From contig NW_023603184.1 in NCBI RefSeq assembly GCF_014898055.3, forward strand, positions 27,506,808 through 27,570,807: 64,000 bases of DNA, written 5' to 3'. Positions 19,855-32,305 of this stretch are shown here, piece by piece. Each line of letters begins with the position of its first letter. The first letter of the stretch is position 1. The notes beneath the pieces are model-generated. The model worked only from the letters and a program-made list of their open reading frames with translations. It was not told where the DNA came from and ran no database searches. Made by a program: the position numbers and the translations under genes. The stretch comes from Talpa occidentalis. Lineage: Eukaryota > Chordata > Mammalia > Eulipotyphla > Talpidae.

Positions 19855-20065
19855 AAAATGAGGTATCAGGTATTTTTCTAAGGGCTTTGCACCTATTATC
19901 TTACTGAATCCTTTTGACAACCCTATGATGGAGACACGATGAATCACTCCATTTTGAAGGTGAGGAAATTAAAGCACAACATGACCTGGGTAATAAATGG
20001 TAGTCAGGATTCAGATCCATTCAGTCTGTCCTGGGAGTCTACCTCTTCACCCTACACTGCTGCCG
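19855..20065 (-). repeat. MIR
   Basis: Minus orientation: TTCTAAGGGCTTTGCACCTA, CTATGATGGAGACACGATG, GAAGGTGAGGAAATTAAAGC, GTCAGGATTCAGATCC are diverged MIR blocks in order. Confidence 0.75.
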
Positions 20066-20814
20066 AGTATAAGCTGGGCTTACACTTAAGCTGGGCTGCT
20101 TAAGAACAGCTTGTTGAAAACACAGGCCTCTGGCTACCACCCCACAGAGTGACTGTGTAGACCGGAAACCTGAAATTGTCTTTCATATAAGCTCCCCTAG
20201 GAGATTCTGCTGGGGAGCCAAGCTTGGTAACAACTGAAGCCAGCAGGGTGGAAAAAGCCTCTTCTGGAACATGCCATTCCAGCAGTAAACACTCCTCAGA
20301 CTCCACCCCCCATACTTGCCCAGGGTGATTTGTCAATTTGTCTCCCACACCCATGGGATCTTCTTCCTGCTTTCCTTTTTCCAGTTGGTTTCTTTTCTCC
20401 AGTTGGCTACCCTTGGATCTTGCCACTGTAATTCCCTGGGTGCCCCCTGCAGAGGGCACTGATTTTTGTCCCCTCTGTCACCTCCACAATTTCAAGCCAG
20501 TCCTGTCTTTCTCTATCTCCATGTTGTCCCCCAAGCCTAGTCTGGATTTAGAGTTGCCACTCCCTCCCTCCAGGGGGAGGGTAGTGTGAACACCCCTCAC
20601 TGAGAAGAGCTGATAACTGCTAGTCTCCAATGGTACTAATTTAAAGATTAAAAAGCACAGCACATTTTTGTTTATTCCTCTAAGCGTGAACAGTAGCTGG
20701 TCTTCCTCAGATCAGAAGATTAACTGGCTTTCCTCTAAAGCCATTTAGGGCCATTGAAACACAAATGATATGTCAACACACTTTAAATGAGAGATTATTC
20801 ATTAGGATGCAGTG

Positions 20815-20960
20815 GTTGTCAAACCTAGCCAATCATCCACTTCACCTAAGGAGCTAAAATATAGATAAATAGAGATGCTACCCACTCCCTAACTCTCTGA
20901 AGAATCCAGAGAGGGGTTCTGGACTCAGACAGTCCTGCAGATGAGTGATGGGGAGCATGG
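20815..20960 (+). repeat. possible MER5-type DNA transposon relic
   Basis: GCAGTGGTTGTCAAACC near the start and ATCCACTTCACCTAAGGAGC resemble MER5-class hAT elements. Weak beyond that. Confidence 0.45.
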
Positions 20961-22039
20961 CTTAGACAGCTGCCACCCCAGTCTGAGCCTGGAACTCTAA
21001 GCTCTGGGATAGCTTTGTCTTGTGCATTTCACTCTGAGATCACTCCAGACAAGCTTTCAAATCCTGGATGGTTTACAAATGCCTTCCACGCAGCTCATTC
21101 TTCTGTCCGATACACTTAACAGCTGCACTTCTGTCCAGCTCCTTTAATAGCTGCACTTCTTCAAAGTCAATTGATAGTGAAGTAGATTCAGGATGGCCTT
21201 AGATGGTTCTCTTTACTCAGGGCTTAAGGAATGGCTCTGTCAGGAGCCCCACAGATGGCCTATAAAATATGCCGATGGGTGCAGGCACTGTGTCATAATC
21301 TTCGTGGAAAACCCAAGCATTAGTGCAGTCTGAGCAGGTTAGAGAAGTCCCAGAACGACCCTTAGCAGATCCAGTCAGCTGTTCCCGGGTCTACTCTTTC
21401 AGGTCATAGCCAGGCATTAGTGACCAGCCCAACCCACAGGAACCACGACCTCATTAGCAGGGTCTTCAATGCCAGACTTTCAGCATCCCCTAATGTCCTC
21501 TTATCAGCTACAAAATGACTTATTTTCCTATAGATCCTGTGTCCTGCAACAAAATGGTCAGAAGGGGTTTCTGAAGATGACTGTGGCAGATGATGGTAAA
21601 TGGTCCCCTGACCAGTCAGGGATGTGTTGGGCACTAATCCTCTTTCTCTCTTTCTCATAACAACAAAAGCAGACAAACACACCTGATAAAATTTGCCATT
21701 GTCTGTGGTGTCAACATCCCCACATTAGCTGCTTTCAAGATACTAATGGACGCCACTGACGTTGCTGGGAGGAGATGGGCTGGGTTGGGAAAGGGTGTTT
21801 ACTACCAGTTTTCACTGGTCCGGCCAGCCTGGCACACTGGTGCTGGTGCCCAGGGAAGGAAGGCTGCAGCTCTGTGTGCCTTCCCCCACTTACTACATAA
21901 TGGTACTTTGTGCTTGGTACTTTTCACCAATTCATCCTCTTCTGAATTCATTCACCCAACAATTATATCTTAAGCACCTTAGAAGTACCATATATTACCC
22001 CAGAGTCTAAGCTTACTGAAATCACACACCACTCTGCAA
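20961..22039. other. intronic stretch with nothing recognised
   Basis: A local near-repeat of AGCTGCACTTCT occurs at about 21120 and 21151. No exon or repeat family recognised. Confidence 0.5.
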
Positions 22040-22245
22040 ACAATGACATTTATAGCTAATGCTGATTTATTTAGTGCTTCCCACAACCATATTTTTCTCA
22101 TTCAATCCTCTCCACAATAACATTGTGGAGGCAGCTAGTGCTGTTCTCGCCATTCCACTGACTAGGAAGTCAGAGCTCAGAGGGGTAGAGGGGTTTTTCA
22201 GTGTTCCAGAACTAGGAGAGGGTGAGTTAGGATGCAAACCTTGGC
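22040..22245 (-). repeat. MIR
   Basis: Minus orientation: ATTCAATCCTCTCCACAAT, TCAGAGCTCAGAGGGG, AGGATGCAAACCTTGG match MIR blocks. Confidence 0.65.
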
Positions 22246-23599
22246 ATCCTAGCTCACATTTAATGGCACTCATATTATCTTCAAATGACAAAGGAGAAAG
22301 AAAACTCCAGGATAGGCCTTTACATGACATACCCAAGATGAAAAAATGGTAAGGAATGAGCAAGGATTCAAACTCAGATCTGCCCAACTGCACAGCTTTT
22401 GCTCTCTGTCACCATCCCATGTCTTGGGCCTCAGTAGCATTCTATGATCACTGATTTTTTTTTTAAATCATGTATCCTTAGGCCCCCAGGGAAGGAATTA
22501 GAATGACAAACTCAGCTTCCTTTTTGACTGGCAGGCTGACAAGAGTATTCACACAAAATCCAGTTTCTCTGAGATAAAAAACCCTGAGTAAGAAAGACCA
22601 CAAAATGAGGGAAGAGGACCTAGGTTTGGGTGAGCGTTTCCTAGGATGCTCACTACTCACTTTGACTTTCACATTATAATTTTGCCTAAGAAACCCAATG
22701 TGGACCATGGACATAAGATTGCCCGAAAAACTGTGGATGTTCAAGATCCATGATCCCACCCCACGCTCTTCAGCCCCAGGCAGCTGTTTCTGAATGCCCA
22801 CTTTCTCTTTGCTCCTGACACCCCAGACCTGCTCATGATCACAAAACTGGTCATCAGCACAGTCAGGGAGAGAATCTAGTGCTTCCTTTCCCAGGGCCAG
22901 GCCCAGGCCCAGGGTTTGCTATTCATCCACTGTGAATAATTTGGAAAATAAAGATCTGAAAAATGGACTAAGAGAAATCAGTGTCTTCGTGGACTAAATG
23001 GACTTGGAAAAGGGCCAGTTTGCATTTGTGCTCCCTGGGGCTGTGTGAGAGGGGAACCCCTGTCAAGTAAGGTGGGCAGCAGCCCAAATGCTGTGAAATT
23101 ACTTAAAAGGCATAATACACTCCTGCTACTTTGATTGCTTTCAGCAGGAACCTCAGGGCATATTAAAAATGCTGTGACTGGTGATTAACATCAGCCAAGT
23201 CCAGGCACGGTGGATGGACTCCAGGTCCAATTCCTTTAATTCAGAATAACAGCACAGGCCCTTGCCTTGAGCTTCTAGGGAGGGCACAACTTAGAACAAG
23301 TCCTGATGATGTCCCATCACACAAAAGGGATTCCAGGACAGCATCCCCAAACCTCCTGCCCTTACAAGAAAATTCAGTTGCCCTTAGTAATTAAGCCAAC
23401 TTGAATTCTGGTGCTAATTTCTGCTTTTATGCAAGGCTTGGAAAGTTTAGAACATTGTCTGGTTCAGAAACTTGATGATCAAATCTTGACTGACAGCCCA
23501 AGAGTTTATGATTGTAAGTCTAAAATTTCAAGATTCTGATCCCTAAAGCTGATGACTCTTGGATTCTAACTCGTATCACCTGAGATCCCAGGAGTCTAA
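22246..23599. other. intronic stretch, possible second MIR fragment at 22260-22420
   Basis: GCAAGGATTCAAACTCAGAT at 22360-22380 looks like a MIR block in minus orientation. The rest holds no recognised feature. Confidence 0.45.
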
Positions 23600-23865
23600 G
23601 CTTCTGTAAATGCCAGCGTAATAGCTCCCAGTCCCTCCATTGCTGTTGGCCTGCAGGATCCAACATACTGGTCCCTTCTAGCTTCTCAATCCCCTCTGCA
23701 AAACTCCATGATCAAGTCACTTTCTCACACATGAAGAGCTTAGTGTGTCACGGTACCTTTGTACCAGCTGCCCTCTCTGCCTGGAACATTCTTCCTGCCT
23801 CATCTGACCCAACTCTAGTTCTTTAGGAAGTCCTTCTTCACATGCAGCTCTCTCAACTGGAGGAA
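23600..23865 (+). repeat. L2 (LINE-2) 3' fragment
   Basis: GCTGCCCTCTCTGCCTGGAA, CATTCTTCCTGCCTC and AGGAAGTCCTTCTTCACATG match the L2 3' region in order. Confidence 0.7.
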
Positions 23866-24379
23866 AGGTTGGGGAAAGGAAGGGAACTGTTTTCTGCTTG
23901 AACACTGACCAGTCGCTTGAAACACTGACATGATCCAGGCAAGCAGTGGGGATATCCGGACATCAGGCCCGGAGATACCAAGTCCTGCCAGCACAGCCCA
24001 GAGCTTCCTGGGACGAGAGCTAAGGCTTGCACAGGCTGTAAGTCAGTGACGTACTTCTGCAAATCACTGCTGCTCAGGCAGTGTGACTGGTGCCTCAGCC
24101 TGGCGGATTCATGACTGGGAGACTTAGCGGGCTTCGCATACATATTTATACCGATGTCTGTGCTCACATTGGGAGGTTTGATGCTCTTTCCCTGAGCCAG
24201 CAGAACACCTTTAGGCAATTTATTCTCCAAGTAACCAGATTCCATGAAAGGTGGGTGACAGACACACTCCAAGGGCTCTGCCCTCAACCTTTGAATTCGT
24301 ATTTCTCTACTGAGCACAAGGGACTATGGTGCTGGTGCACGGGTGAATTGGTGGTGGGAATTCTATGGGGACTACACCT

Positions 24380-24480
24380 GAGACAAGAAAGCAAACATTG
24401 TACAAAATGAACAATAATATAAAATATAAATAAATTATTTAAAAAAATAAAATGAACAAAGTTTAAAAAAAGAAAAATGT
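24380..24480 (+). repeat. A-rich retrotransposon tail, probably old L1 3'UTR
   Basis: GGTGGGAATTCTATGGGGAC followed by A/T-rich sequence resembles the L1 3'UTR end seen at 53620-53720, but poorly. Confidence 0.4.
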
Positions 24481-24483
24481 CAT

Positions 24484-24695
24484 GTAGAGTAGAAAGGACA
24501 GAGGTTCAGTGGGGAGTCAGACCTCAGTTTAATTCTCAAGTGTGGCCATTTGTCAGCTGTGTGACTTTGGGCACATGGAAAGTTCTCTGAGCCTCCTGTT
24601 TGAGAGATGGGAATAATGCTATCTACTTCTTTATAGGATTCTGTGAGATAATGCCTGGCATATTGAAAGTGCTTAGGAAGGGTTAATAATATTTG
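24484..24695 (+). repeat. MIR
   Basis: TCAGCTGTGTGACTTTGGGC, TCTCTGAGCCTCC, GATGGGAATAATGCTATC and CTGGCATATTGAAAGTGCTT are MIR core and tail in plus orientation. Confidence 0.88.
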
Positions 24696-24894
24696 TTTGT
24701 TAGTCTGAATTCCTTTGTTTCCTTCCTTTGAAAGGAAGGTGACTAGGCTGGGGGCAGGAACACCCCTCTGCATTTTTTGAGAAAACAAGGCCGGAGCTTC
24801 CACAGACACAGGATACTGCAGGTATTCCATTAGGGCCACTACCATCTGGCACTCCATATTCAGTCCCCATCCACTCCCCTCCCCAGCTTGTCAT

Positions 24895-25135
24895 CCATTT
24901 ATTTAACAATCCCCTAGAAGGCAATTTCAATGTGCAAGGTACTCCTAAGGGCTTTATTTTTGTTAAGTCATCTAACTTTCATAATGACTCTATGTGGAAG
25001 TACTACTAGTAACCCATTTTATAGATGAGAAAATGGAGGCACCAAGAGGTTAAAAAACTTCTCCAAGTTCAAATCTTTACCAAGTGGTAGAGTTGAGATT
25101 CCAGACTTGTTCATTCCCAGCACAACAAACCTGCT
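24895..25135 (-). repeat. MIR
   Basis: Minus orientation: CTAAGGGCTTTATTTTTGTT, CATTTTATAGATGAGAAAAT, GGAGGCACCAAGAGGTTAAA and GTGGTAGAGTTGAGATTC. Confidence 0.85.
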
Positions 25136-25424
25136 CTGTGCATGGCAGAGCAATCTCCCATGACTTTGAAGGAAGTCCCCAGGCAAAAAGATGCAGACCC
25201 ATGCAATGGGAGGTGAGCTGCATCCACCTAAGGTGGCAAGACCAGAGACATGGCACAGCACTGATAATTTTGCCAGGTGGTCTGGATTGGGGTGTACCCA
25301 GCACTTGGAGGGGCTACCATAGATGTCTGTTTTGCTCTAATAAATATAATGAATGAATGAATCATGTTTTGGCCCAATGCTTTCTAATAACCAAGATGTC
25401 AACTCCCCCCAAAAGATTTTGATT

Positions 25425-25570
25425 CCCCTTTTCTTTAGTTCTCTCTGCCCCTTTGGCCCCAGAGCCCTCATGTCCCACTGGACTGTGAGCTCCTTGGGAA
25501 GGAACATGGATCTTCCTTGTGTCCATATCCCGAGAGTCCCACCAGGCCTGGCACACAACACGGAGGTTGT
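25425..25570 (+). repeat. L2 3' fragment
   Basis: CACTGGACTGTGAGCTCCTT, GGGAAGGAACATGGATCTT and CCAGGCCTGGCACACAAC match the L2 end. Confidence 0.75.
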
Positions 25571-25799
25571 CGGCTGCCGGATATACCATGGATCACAAGT
25601 TCTCAAACTGAAATATGAGAATCTGTCTGGAAAATACCCAGAAAAAGTCTGCGGTCCTGTTGCTAAGTCTCACAGCTCTGCAGAAGTTACTGATCCACTC
25701 TGCCTGGATCCTGCTTTCTGAAGGTTGGGTAATTGGCACTGTCTGTGATGTGTCGGCACGTGGGCTCCCTGGGGATTTATTTCTCACATACTGTCCCAC

Positions 25800-25950
25800 T
25801 CAAACCTTATGGGACCCTGTGAGTTGATCAGCATTATGGCCATTGTTCACAGAAGGAAACTGAGGCTTAGCAAGAGTGAGATTCTTTCCTACAGTCACAT
25901 AACTCTTGAATGGCAAGGTCCAGACTGAGTCCCAGAGCCAGGACAGGCTT
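25800..25950 (-). repeat. MIR
   Basis: Minus orientation: AAGGAAACTGAGGCTTAGCA, CTACAGTCACATAACTC, ATGGCAAGGTCCAGACTGAG. Confidence 0.7.
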
Positions 25951-26524
25951 TGTCAACTCCTTTGTCAAGGTCATTGCTGACCTTTCTCAACCTTTGTCTG
26001 CTCAGTGCACTTAAGGAGAAATAAAATAACAATGGAAAATGGGTCATCCTCTCCCAGAGCAGCCTTTCTGCTGAATGCTGAGCTTTCAGCTGGCATCTGC
26101 TGCTTCCTTGGGGTCAGCTAAAACTGAACCAGTGCTACTCCCTCAACCAGCCTGTCTTGGCCATGGTATCTAGACACAGCTAAGTACTGAGGATTGTACA
26201 TACATACCAGGCACTGTCTTATGTGTCCCACATGACTTATAGACTGAGTCCTCACCTTGATTTAGGAGGAAGGGACCAAGAGGATCCCTATGTTAGAGCT
26301 GAGAAAGCAGACTCAACTGGCCCAGCATCTGTGGTGAAGACTGATCCAAATCACATCTGTCTGATCCCAAGTCCAGAGCCAATACCTAGTCTTCTAATAT
26401 ACGGACCTTTTATAGGGCAAAGCAGACATGGCGAACTCTGGCTCCAGAAGCAATGCCACGTTGGCTGGGGCATGTCTATCAGGGAGGTAATATTTCTTGC
26501 ATTCCTGAAGTAAGTTTCATTGGA
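25951..26524. other. intronic stretch with nothing recognised
   Basis: No repeat, exon or RNA gene seen. Confidence 0.5.
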
Positions 26525-26665
26525 GGTAGATAAGTATTACTGAGCATCTCTATGTGTCAGCCACTGCTCTAGATGTTGGGGCTAGCTCAGAGAGCAAGCT
26601 ATGCTCCCTTCCCTCAAGGAGCTCAGAGGGTATGAGAAGGGATCAACAATATGTGGATACGTAAG
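26525..26665 (+). repeat. ancient interspersed repeat-like segment, family unassigned
   Basis: TACTGAGCATCTCTATGTGT, CACTGCTCTAGATGTTGGGG and CCCTCAAGGAGCTCAGAGGG; same type as at 18090 and 36915. Confidence 0.5.
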
Positions 26666-27167
26666 TGGACATAGTCTACGACGTCAGGCAGTGAGCTTGT
26701 GCCACATGGATAAAGCAAGCACAGGGAGGGGCAGGTAGTGACAGGAGGGGGGTCCAGTATTTGTGGTCTCTAAGCAGGGGAAACACTAACCACAGAGGGA
26801 CACTGAGGAGGAAGTTGTTTGTGTTTGGGATACCGGCTACCAGAGACACAGTTCTGGCTGCAGGAGACCTTCCAGCCAAGGGTTAGGCATGCAGTCTGGC
26901 CCCAGGTAGGGCCTGGGATTCAGAAAAAGGCCCAGGACTGAGAAGTGAGGCATTCAGTCATCCTGGCAGAACATGCCCAGATGAATGGAGTGGGGAGGCT
27001 CCTGAAGGTAGAGCTGGCCTTCAGGCATTCCTCTCATACCCTCTCAGCCTGGGGCTGCCCAGCCTCAGCCTGGAAACCGAGCAGCTGTGGGTCAGAGTCA
27101 GGGAAGGAGCAGCACTGTCCCTCGGGCAAAGGCCTCCCTACCTGTGCTTCAGGTTCCAGAAGGATTG
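26666..27167. other. intronic stretch with nothing recognised
   Basis: No repeat or exon recognised before the SINE at 27186. Confidence 0.5.
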
Positions 27168-27185
27168 AAAGAGGCTGGAATTGAG

Positions 27186-27459
27186 AGGCCTCCCCAGTAG
27201 CGCAGTGGTTGAGCGCTGGGTTACAAAGCTGCCTGCAGCCTCTGCAGCATTGGTTCGATCCCTGACCACCAGGTGAGGGTCCCACATGGTGCGCAGACCT
27301 CTCCTGCCGCCCGCTGCTCCCCTCAGCAGTGTACTTCGTCAGTCTGCCTGCTCTGTTCTCCGCTCTGACTCTGGTGAATTCTCTCACCCTCCCTTGCTTC
27401 TGACTGTACCCAGTGCTTGTATAAATAAATAAATAAATCTAAAAAAAAAAAAAAAAAAA
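27186..27459 (+). mobile_element. tRNA-derived SINE, full length, young
   Basis: Head AGGCCTCCCCAGTAGCGCAG with A-box-like sequence and B box GGTTCGATCCC at about 27251, then the body, (AAAT)n and a pure A tail of about 22 nt. Perfect 18 bp duplication AAAGAGGCTGGAATTGAG at 27168-27185 and 27460-27477. The long unbroken A tail and perfect duplication suggest this is among the youngest insertions here. Body motif GTACTTCGTCAGTCTGCC mixes the two subfamilies. Confidence 0.95.
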
Positions 27460-27477
27460 AAAGAGGCTGGAATTGAG

Positions 27478-28089
27478 GGAGACTCTTAAATCCAGGCTTG
27501 GGCCCTGGGTGGGCCACTGTCCTTGGGGTTTGGCACAGCGCTATCTGATAAAATTCACTAAATACTTTAGACTGCTGAGGCCTGCACTGGATCCCACATG
27601 TGGATAAAAACTATTGCTGGAAGCAATTGTATTTTTAAGTTCAGAGCCTAGGACTAAGCAGCTCCTTGCCAGCACCTCAGGAGGGCTGTCTTTGACTGCT
27701 TCTGGGTGCCATCCCAGGCCTCCTAAGCTTCCTTGCCCACCCTGCACAAGTGTCTCTTTCTTTAAAACTAACAAAAGCAGAGCCCTGGGCCTAGTGATGC
27801 TATCAGAGCACAGGACACAGGTAAGCTCTGGCCGGAGACTCCAGCACAGAGGCTGAACACTTTCCCGAGGAGCTGCCCTCTAAAGTCTGCAACCGTCACA
27901 GCCAGCGGGCTGCTGGCGTTGGTTTTGCCAGGCCTTTCAGAATTATTGATTTTTTTCAGACCCCTGCATTTCAGCAACATATATCACCACCTATCTCTAG
28001 AGAGACTGACTTCAGAAACCCAAGAAATATTACTTCCCTCATAGACATGCCCCAAATATTGAAAACATCACTCTTCCTCCCTTCCTGTC
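27478..28089. other. intronic stretch with nothing recognised
   Basis: No repeat or exon recognised. Confidence 0.5.
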
Positions 28090-28570
28090 CTCTTTGTGCA
28101 TCTTTCATTCACGTGTCCAACTGGCAGAGATTTACTAAGCGCTGGGCATGCAGAAGCCCATACTCCATGCTGGGGATCGAGAATAGGTGGGATTTCATCC
28201 TCCAGAAGCTCAGGGTGTGGTGGGAGGAAACCGTTACACAGATCAGGTTAATGCATTGAAATAGGGTCTAAAAGTGCACTGGAAATACAGTGCAGGATAG
28301 GTCAACTTTTACATTCTTAAGCTTGTCTCAGATGGATGAATGGCTTTGCTAGAAAGATAAAGGGACAGCAAATAGTGTCTCAGACAGAAAAACATAAAGG
28401 CTGGGTGGCATGCATGTGCAAGCATGTTGGGAAATGGTTAAGTTGTAGGCAGTGCCAAGCGTGGGCTCGGCTGAGCTTGGGGTTGCAGTTTAAGAAAGGG
28501 GAGAGGATGAAAATACACGAGTGGCAGGTGGGTAGCAAAGGGCCTTGAAGGCCAGGCCGAAAACTATTAA
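28090..28570 (+). repeat. ancient interspersed repeat-like segment, family unassigned
   Basis: GCGCTGGGCATGCAG, CCAGAAGCTCAGGGTGTGG and GGGCCTTGAAGGCCAGGC appear in the order expected of the same old repeat type as at 36915. Family name not certain. Confidence 0.4.
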
Positions 28571-29439
28571 GGAGTTGGAAGAAGTTGGAGTCCCTTTCTC
28601 CTACAGGTCTTGGAAAGATGAAATGAAAAATCAGGTATGGTCTTTTAACAGTTTGTTTATTAAAAAATGTACTGTAACTGCCCCATTCCAGAAACCCTAG
28701 TAAGTGAGGTTTTGGTGTTGCTTTTTGCCCCCAACAATACAGGCAATAGATTCCTCACTCAGCTCTAAGCCTCAATCAAGCTTAACCCAGGTCTCTACCA
28801 AAGGTGCTGGGGTCATTCCTTCAGCAGGCAGGACATGGATAGATGTGCTGGGGATGGCACTGAAGGGTGGGCCTAGACTGGCCTCTGCCAGGGTCATTGA
28901 GTCCCTTCCTGACCTCATCCTGACCATTCCCAGGAGGCACTGGGTTCCTTGCTCTCCCAGAACATGCAGAGTTAGAGCAGTCAAGCCTAACGTTCCCTCC
29001 ATGGAAACAATTCCTGGGTGACCCAGGTGTGTGCCAGCCTAGCATGGAGCAGGATACCCAGTCTTCTGAAGAGCAATGAGTCAGGCCCGTAGTGGTCAGC
29101 CTGCAATGGTCTTCAGCTTCAAAATCTGAGCCTTTTGTCAGTTTTCTTGAATAATCCACTCATTCACTCAGTGAAAATATGAAGGACATGGTGCCAGAGG
29201 CTCACTCTCAGGGAAGACCCAGGCCCTGCTAACCTGGACTGCAAGGCCCCACAACAGAACTTCATATACAGAGAGAAAGTTCCTGTGTCTCTATGACTGG
29301 TGTGCAGAGTAGCCAAGACATCTACAGCAAAAGCCCTGGTCACAGTGAAGTGGCTGTATCTGCCTAGAAGCAGAAGAGATGGCCTGAGGGGAAGCAGGAA
29401 AAGGGCAGGAGAAGGGAAATAAACCCATCTGAGCATGAC
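28571..29439. other. intronic stretch with nothing recognised
   Basis: No repeat, exon or RNA gene seen. Confidence 0.5.
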
Positions 29440-29505
29440 TGTGTGCTGGGGCCTCATCTACAGCATCTCATTTAATCTTCACAATGATTCTATGAGATCA
29501 ACCTG
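29440..29505 (-). repeat. MIR fragment
   Basis: CATCTCATTTAATCTTCACA and ATGATTCTATGAGATCA, the minus-strand MIR centre. Confidence 0.6.
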
Positions 29506-31204
29506 GGACCAGAGACAAGGAGAAAGGTGAGGCGGCCACCTTCTGGAATGCCAGGGAGGCTGGAGTTGGCTGGATGTGAGGTGACTGTGAATGGTCACCA
29601 CATTTGGGAGGAGGGGAATGGACCCAAACAATGGCTTTTGAGATGGCATCTTCCACAGAGTAGAGGGAATGATATAGAGAAAAGGAGAGAAAGGAGAGAG
29701 CACAAGTTGATGTGTGCGAAGAAATAAGACATGATGGAAGAAGAGAAGGCTCTGGAACACTGGGGAAATGTGAGGGCAAAGCACATTGACCTGTTGTGAA
29801 TGTCAATCAATTCCCAAGAGACTCGCCAGCACTGGTGGGTACAAGGGCAGTGACAGCTGTAGGGCACAGCCCAAGAGAGAGGCATCACCTTCCTGGCTCT
29901 GGGGAGCCTGCCTGGAACACAGCCACTGTCCTGTGCTATTACTCCATCTGGGGCCAGACAGCCAACTCACACAGAAGAGAACCGTGTCTTCAACATCTGC
30001 ACAGAACCCTCAGGAACTTGGACAACTGAGAGATTTCCATGGCTTGAAAGAGTGAAGAACTGGCAGGACCTTGGTGTGGTGTGCCCCTGGTGTTCACAAG
30101 CAGTGTTTGGCTTTCTTGACTCTGGCCTGGAATCCACAAAAGATGGATCAAGCAGGGCAACAGTTTTCTAGGTGACACGAGCGGGAGTTTGCATAGAGAT
30201 TGTGAGGCCAGAGAAGAAATGTGTGCACCGGTTACTATGGAGAGCAGCAGGGAGGTGGAGAAAGAATCCATGTGTGGGAGGTGGCCATGAGTCAGATGAG
30301 GAAAGAATTGAGGTGGATGCTGAAAGCTCAGAAGTTAACTTGGCAGTATGAGTAGCATTAACTTGGCAATATGGGTAGCATGGTAATAAGCAAAGAGAAC
30401 TCAAGGCTGGAAGTCCAAACTGGGGATGACCCCACAGGTATTGCAAAGATTGGCAGGTGACTTTGAGTCTGGGGGAACACAGCTGCTGCCTGGCACCAAC
30501 TAAGCCAGGGTGGGTGTTTGGTGAGGCCAAAAGGGGAGAACAGAGGTGAACGCTTTAGACCGCTAATCTGCCAATGGAAGTCTGATCCAACGGAGCAAGT
30601 GGGAGGCTGTGATTCTGGTCCAGAAGACAAGATTGGTTGGGATGCACTTAGGTAAGGAAGGCTGCCCTTCCATTCAAGCAGGATGCTTGACACCTTGCTG
30701 AGTCAAAAATTCCCACCCCTGATGATTGCAGGGAATGGTGCTATCACTATTTGCCCTTTGTGCATCTTAGAGATCTAGGAGAATCTGATAAATTTTACAT
30801 GTCTTTTTTTCAGAAAAAAAAAGTGCACACACACAGATGCACACAAATGGACATACACACATACATGCAGTCCTTTTAGGACTCTGACTAAAACCCTTTG
30901 CTTCTCTGGGCTAATCAATTCCTATTAATCAGGAAGAATTGGTGAAATGGGTATTGGGAACCTTGGGGGAAAAGTCTATAATCTTCTCGCAGAGCCTGTT
31001 AGAAAGAGTAAGGTCAGGTAGACCCAAAGCCTGGGTTTTAGAGTCATATTTCAAAGAGTAGATGAGATAGGAAGATGTATGCTCATGGGTTACAGGCTTT
31101 GAAAGGAAGTCCTTCAGGACCAAAATTCTGCTTGTACAATCAGCGATTACCCCAACAAAGAGCATGGGAGAACACCCAGGAAAATCAGACCCAGGGAACC
31201 ACTG
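29506..31204. other. intronic stretch with minor simple repeats
   Basis: Holds a 23 bp near-perfect tandem duplication (30335-30357 and 30358-30380) and a CA-rich tract at 30823-30870. No exon or clear repeat family. Confidence 0.55.
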
Positions 31205-31221
31205 AGGGGGCTGATATTTTT

Positions 31222-31234
31222 TTTTTTTAAAGAT

Positions 31235-31273
<39 letters not shown>

Positions 31274-31494
31274 TACAAGCACTGGGTACAGTCAGTAGTA
31301 CGGGAGGGCGAGAGAATTCACCAGAGCCAGGGTGGGGAGCAGAGCAGGCAGACTGATGGAAGTACACTGCTGAGGGGAGCGGCGGGCGGCAGGAGAAGTC
31401 TGCGCGCCATGTGGGACCCTCCCAGGCGGCCGGGGATTGAACTGGCGCTGCAGAGGCTGCGGGCAGCTTCGCAACCCAGCAATCAGGGAGGCCC
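31222..31494 (-). mobile_element. tRNA-derived SINE with deleted head segment
   Basis: Minus copy with tail (TAAA)n expanded to about 11 units (31236-31275). Duplication AGGGGGCTGATATTTTT / AGGGGGCTCATATTTTT at 31205-31221 and 31495-31511, one mismatch. Near 31478 the sequence jumps from CAACCCAGC to AATCAGGGAGGCCC and lacks about 20 bp of the tRNA-like A-box region present in the other copies. Confidence 0.92.
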
Positions 31495-31734
31495 AGGGGG
31501 CTCATATTTTTGAAAGGTTGTATGGAGAAAATAGAAAGGAGATTCAAAATTGCAGTCAGTTGGAATCTCACAGAATAGAACTCAGAAGATGAGTAAGAAG
31601 GTACCAGTGTTGGGGACCCATGGCATATTGTGCGAGATGCCAGAGAGAACACTCATCACCTTTGCTTCCATTCCACACCTTGCTCCAGGCCCGTGAGAAT
31701 AATGCTTGATTTGCAGGGAAGAGGAAGGAAATTA

Positions 31735-31925
31735 ACGTTTATTAGATAACTGCTACGTTCCTGCACTAAAGTGCTCCACACAGTATAGGCATGATTTAAT
31801 CTTCAAAACAACCCTGAGAGGAGCTATTGGTATTTGCATTTTATGGATGCAAAAACTGAGGTGTTAGGCTTCATGTCCAAGATTGCATTCTTAATAGGAA
31901 GCAGAGGCTAAATTCAAAACTGTAT
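31735..31925 (-). repeat. MIR
   Basis: Minus orientation: TTATTAGATAACTGCTACGT, TTAATCTTCAAAACAACCCT, CATTTTATGGATGCAAAAAC and AGCAGAGGCTAAATTCAAA. Confidence 0.8.
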
Positions 31926-32119
31926 GTCCTTCTCCAAAGTAGATTCTTCCATGCCCATGCCCACTACCTTCTCTCTTTAAATCTTAGAGGTCATGGGGTG
32001 GGCCCCGACCTGGGTATACCTCCTGGTACAGGCCATGCCTGAGCTCCCTGGGCAGATAATTAAAGTGGAGGATGGTGTAAATAACCACCCTGGGAAACAC
32101 TGGTTATAGGCTGGTAAAC

Positions 32120-32305
32120 ACTTTCTAAGTACTTTCCACAACTAGCTCACTTACAACTCACAACAAGTTTATAGGAAAGCTTATTTTAAAGTATTTTTCC
32201 TAGTTTAAAGATGAGAAAACTGCAGTACAGAAACATTAGGGGATGTCACCAGCTTATAAGTGGCAGAATCAGGATTTGAACCTACAATGTCAGTCTGTAG
32301 TCCTG
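32120..32305 (-). repeat. MIR
   Basis: Minus orientation: TTAAAGATGAGAAAACTGCA, ATAAGTGGCAGAATCAGGAT and TTTGAACCTACAATGTCAGT. Confidence 0.8.

Noticed and set aside
27230..27260. tRNA gene
   Set aside because: The A/B-box-like sequences are SINE heads; none folds into a complete cloverleaf with the flanking sequence by eye.
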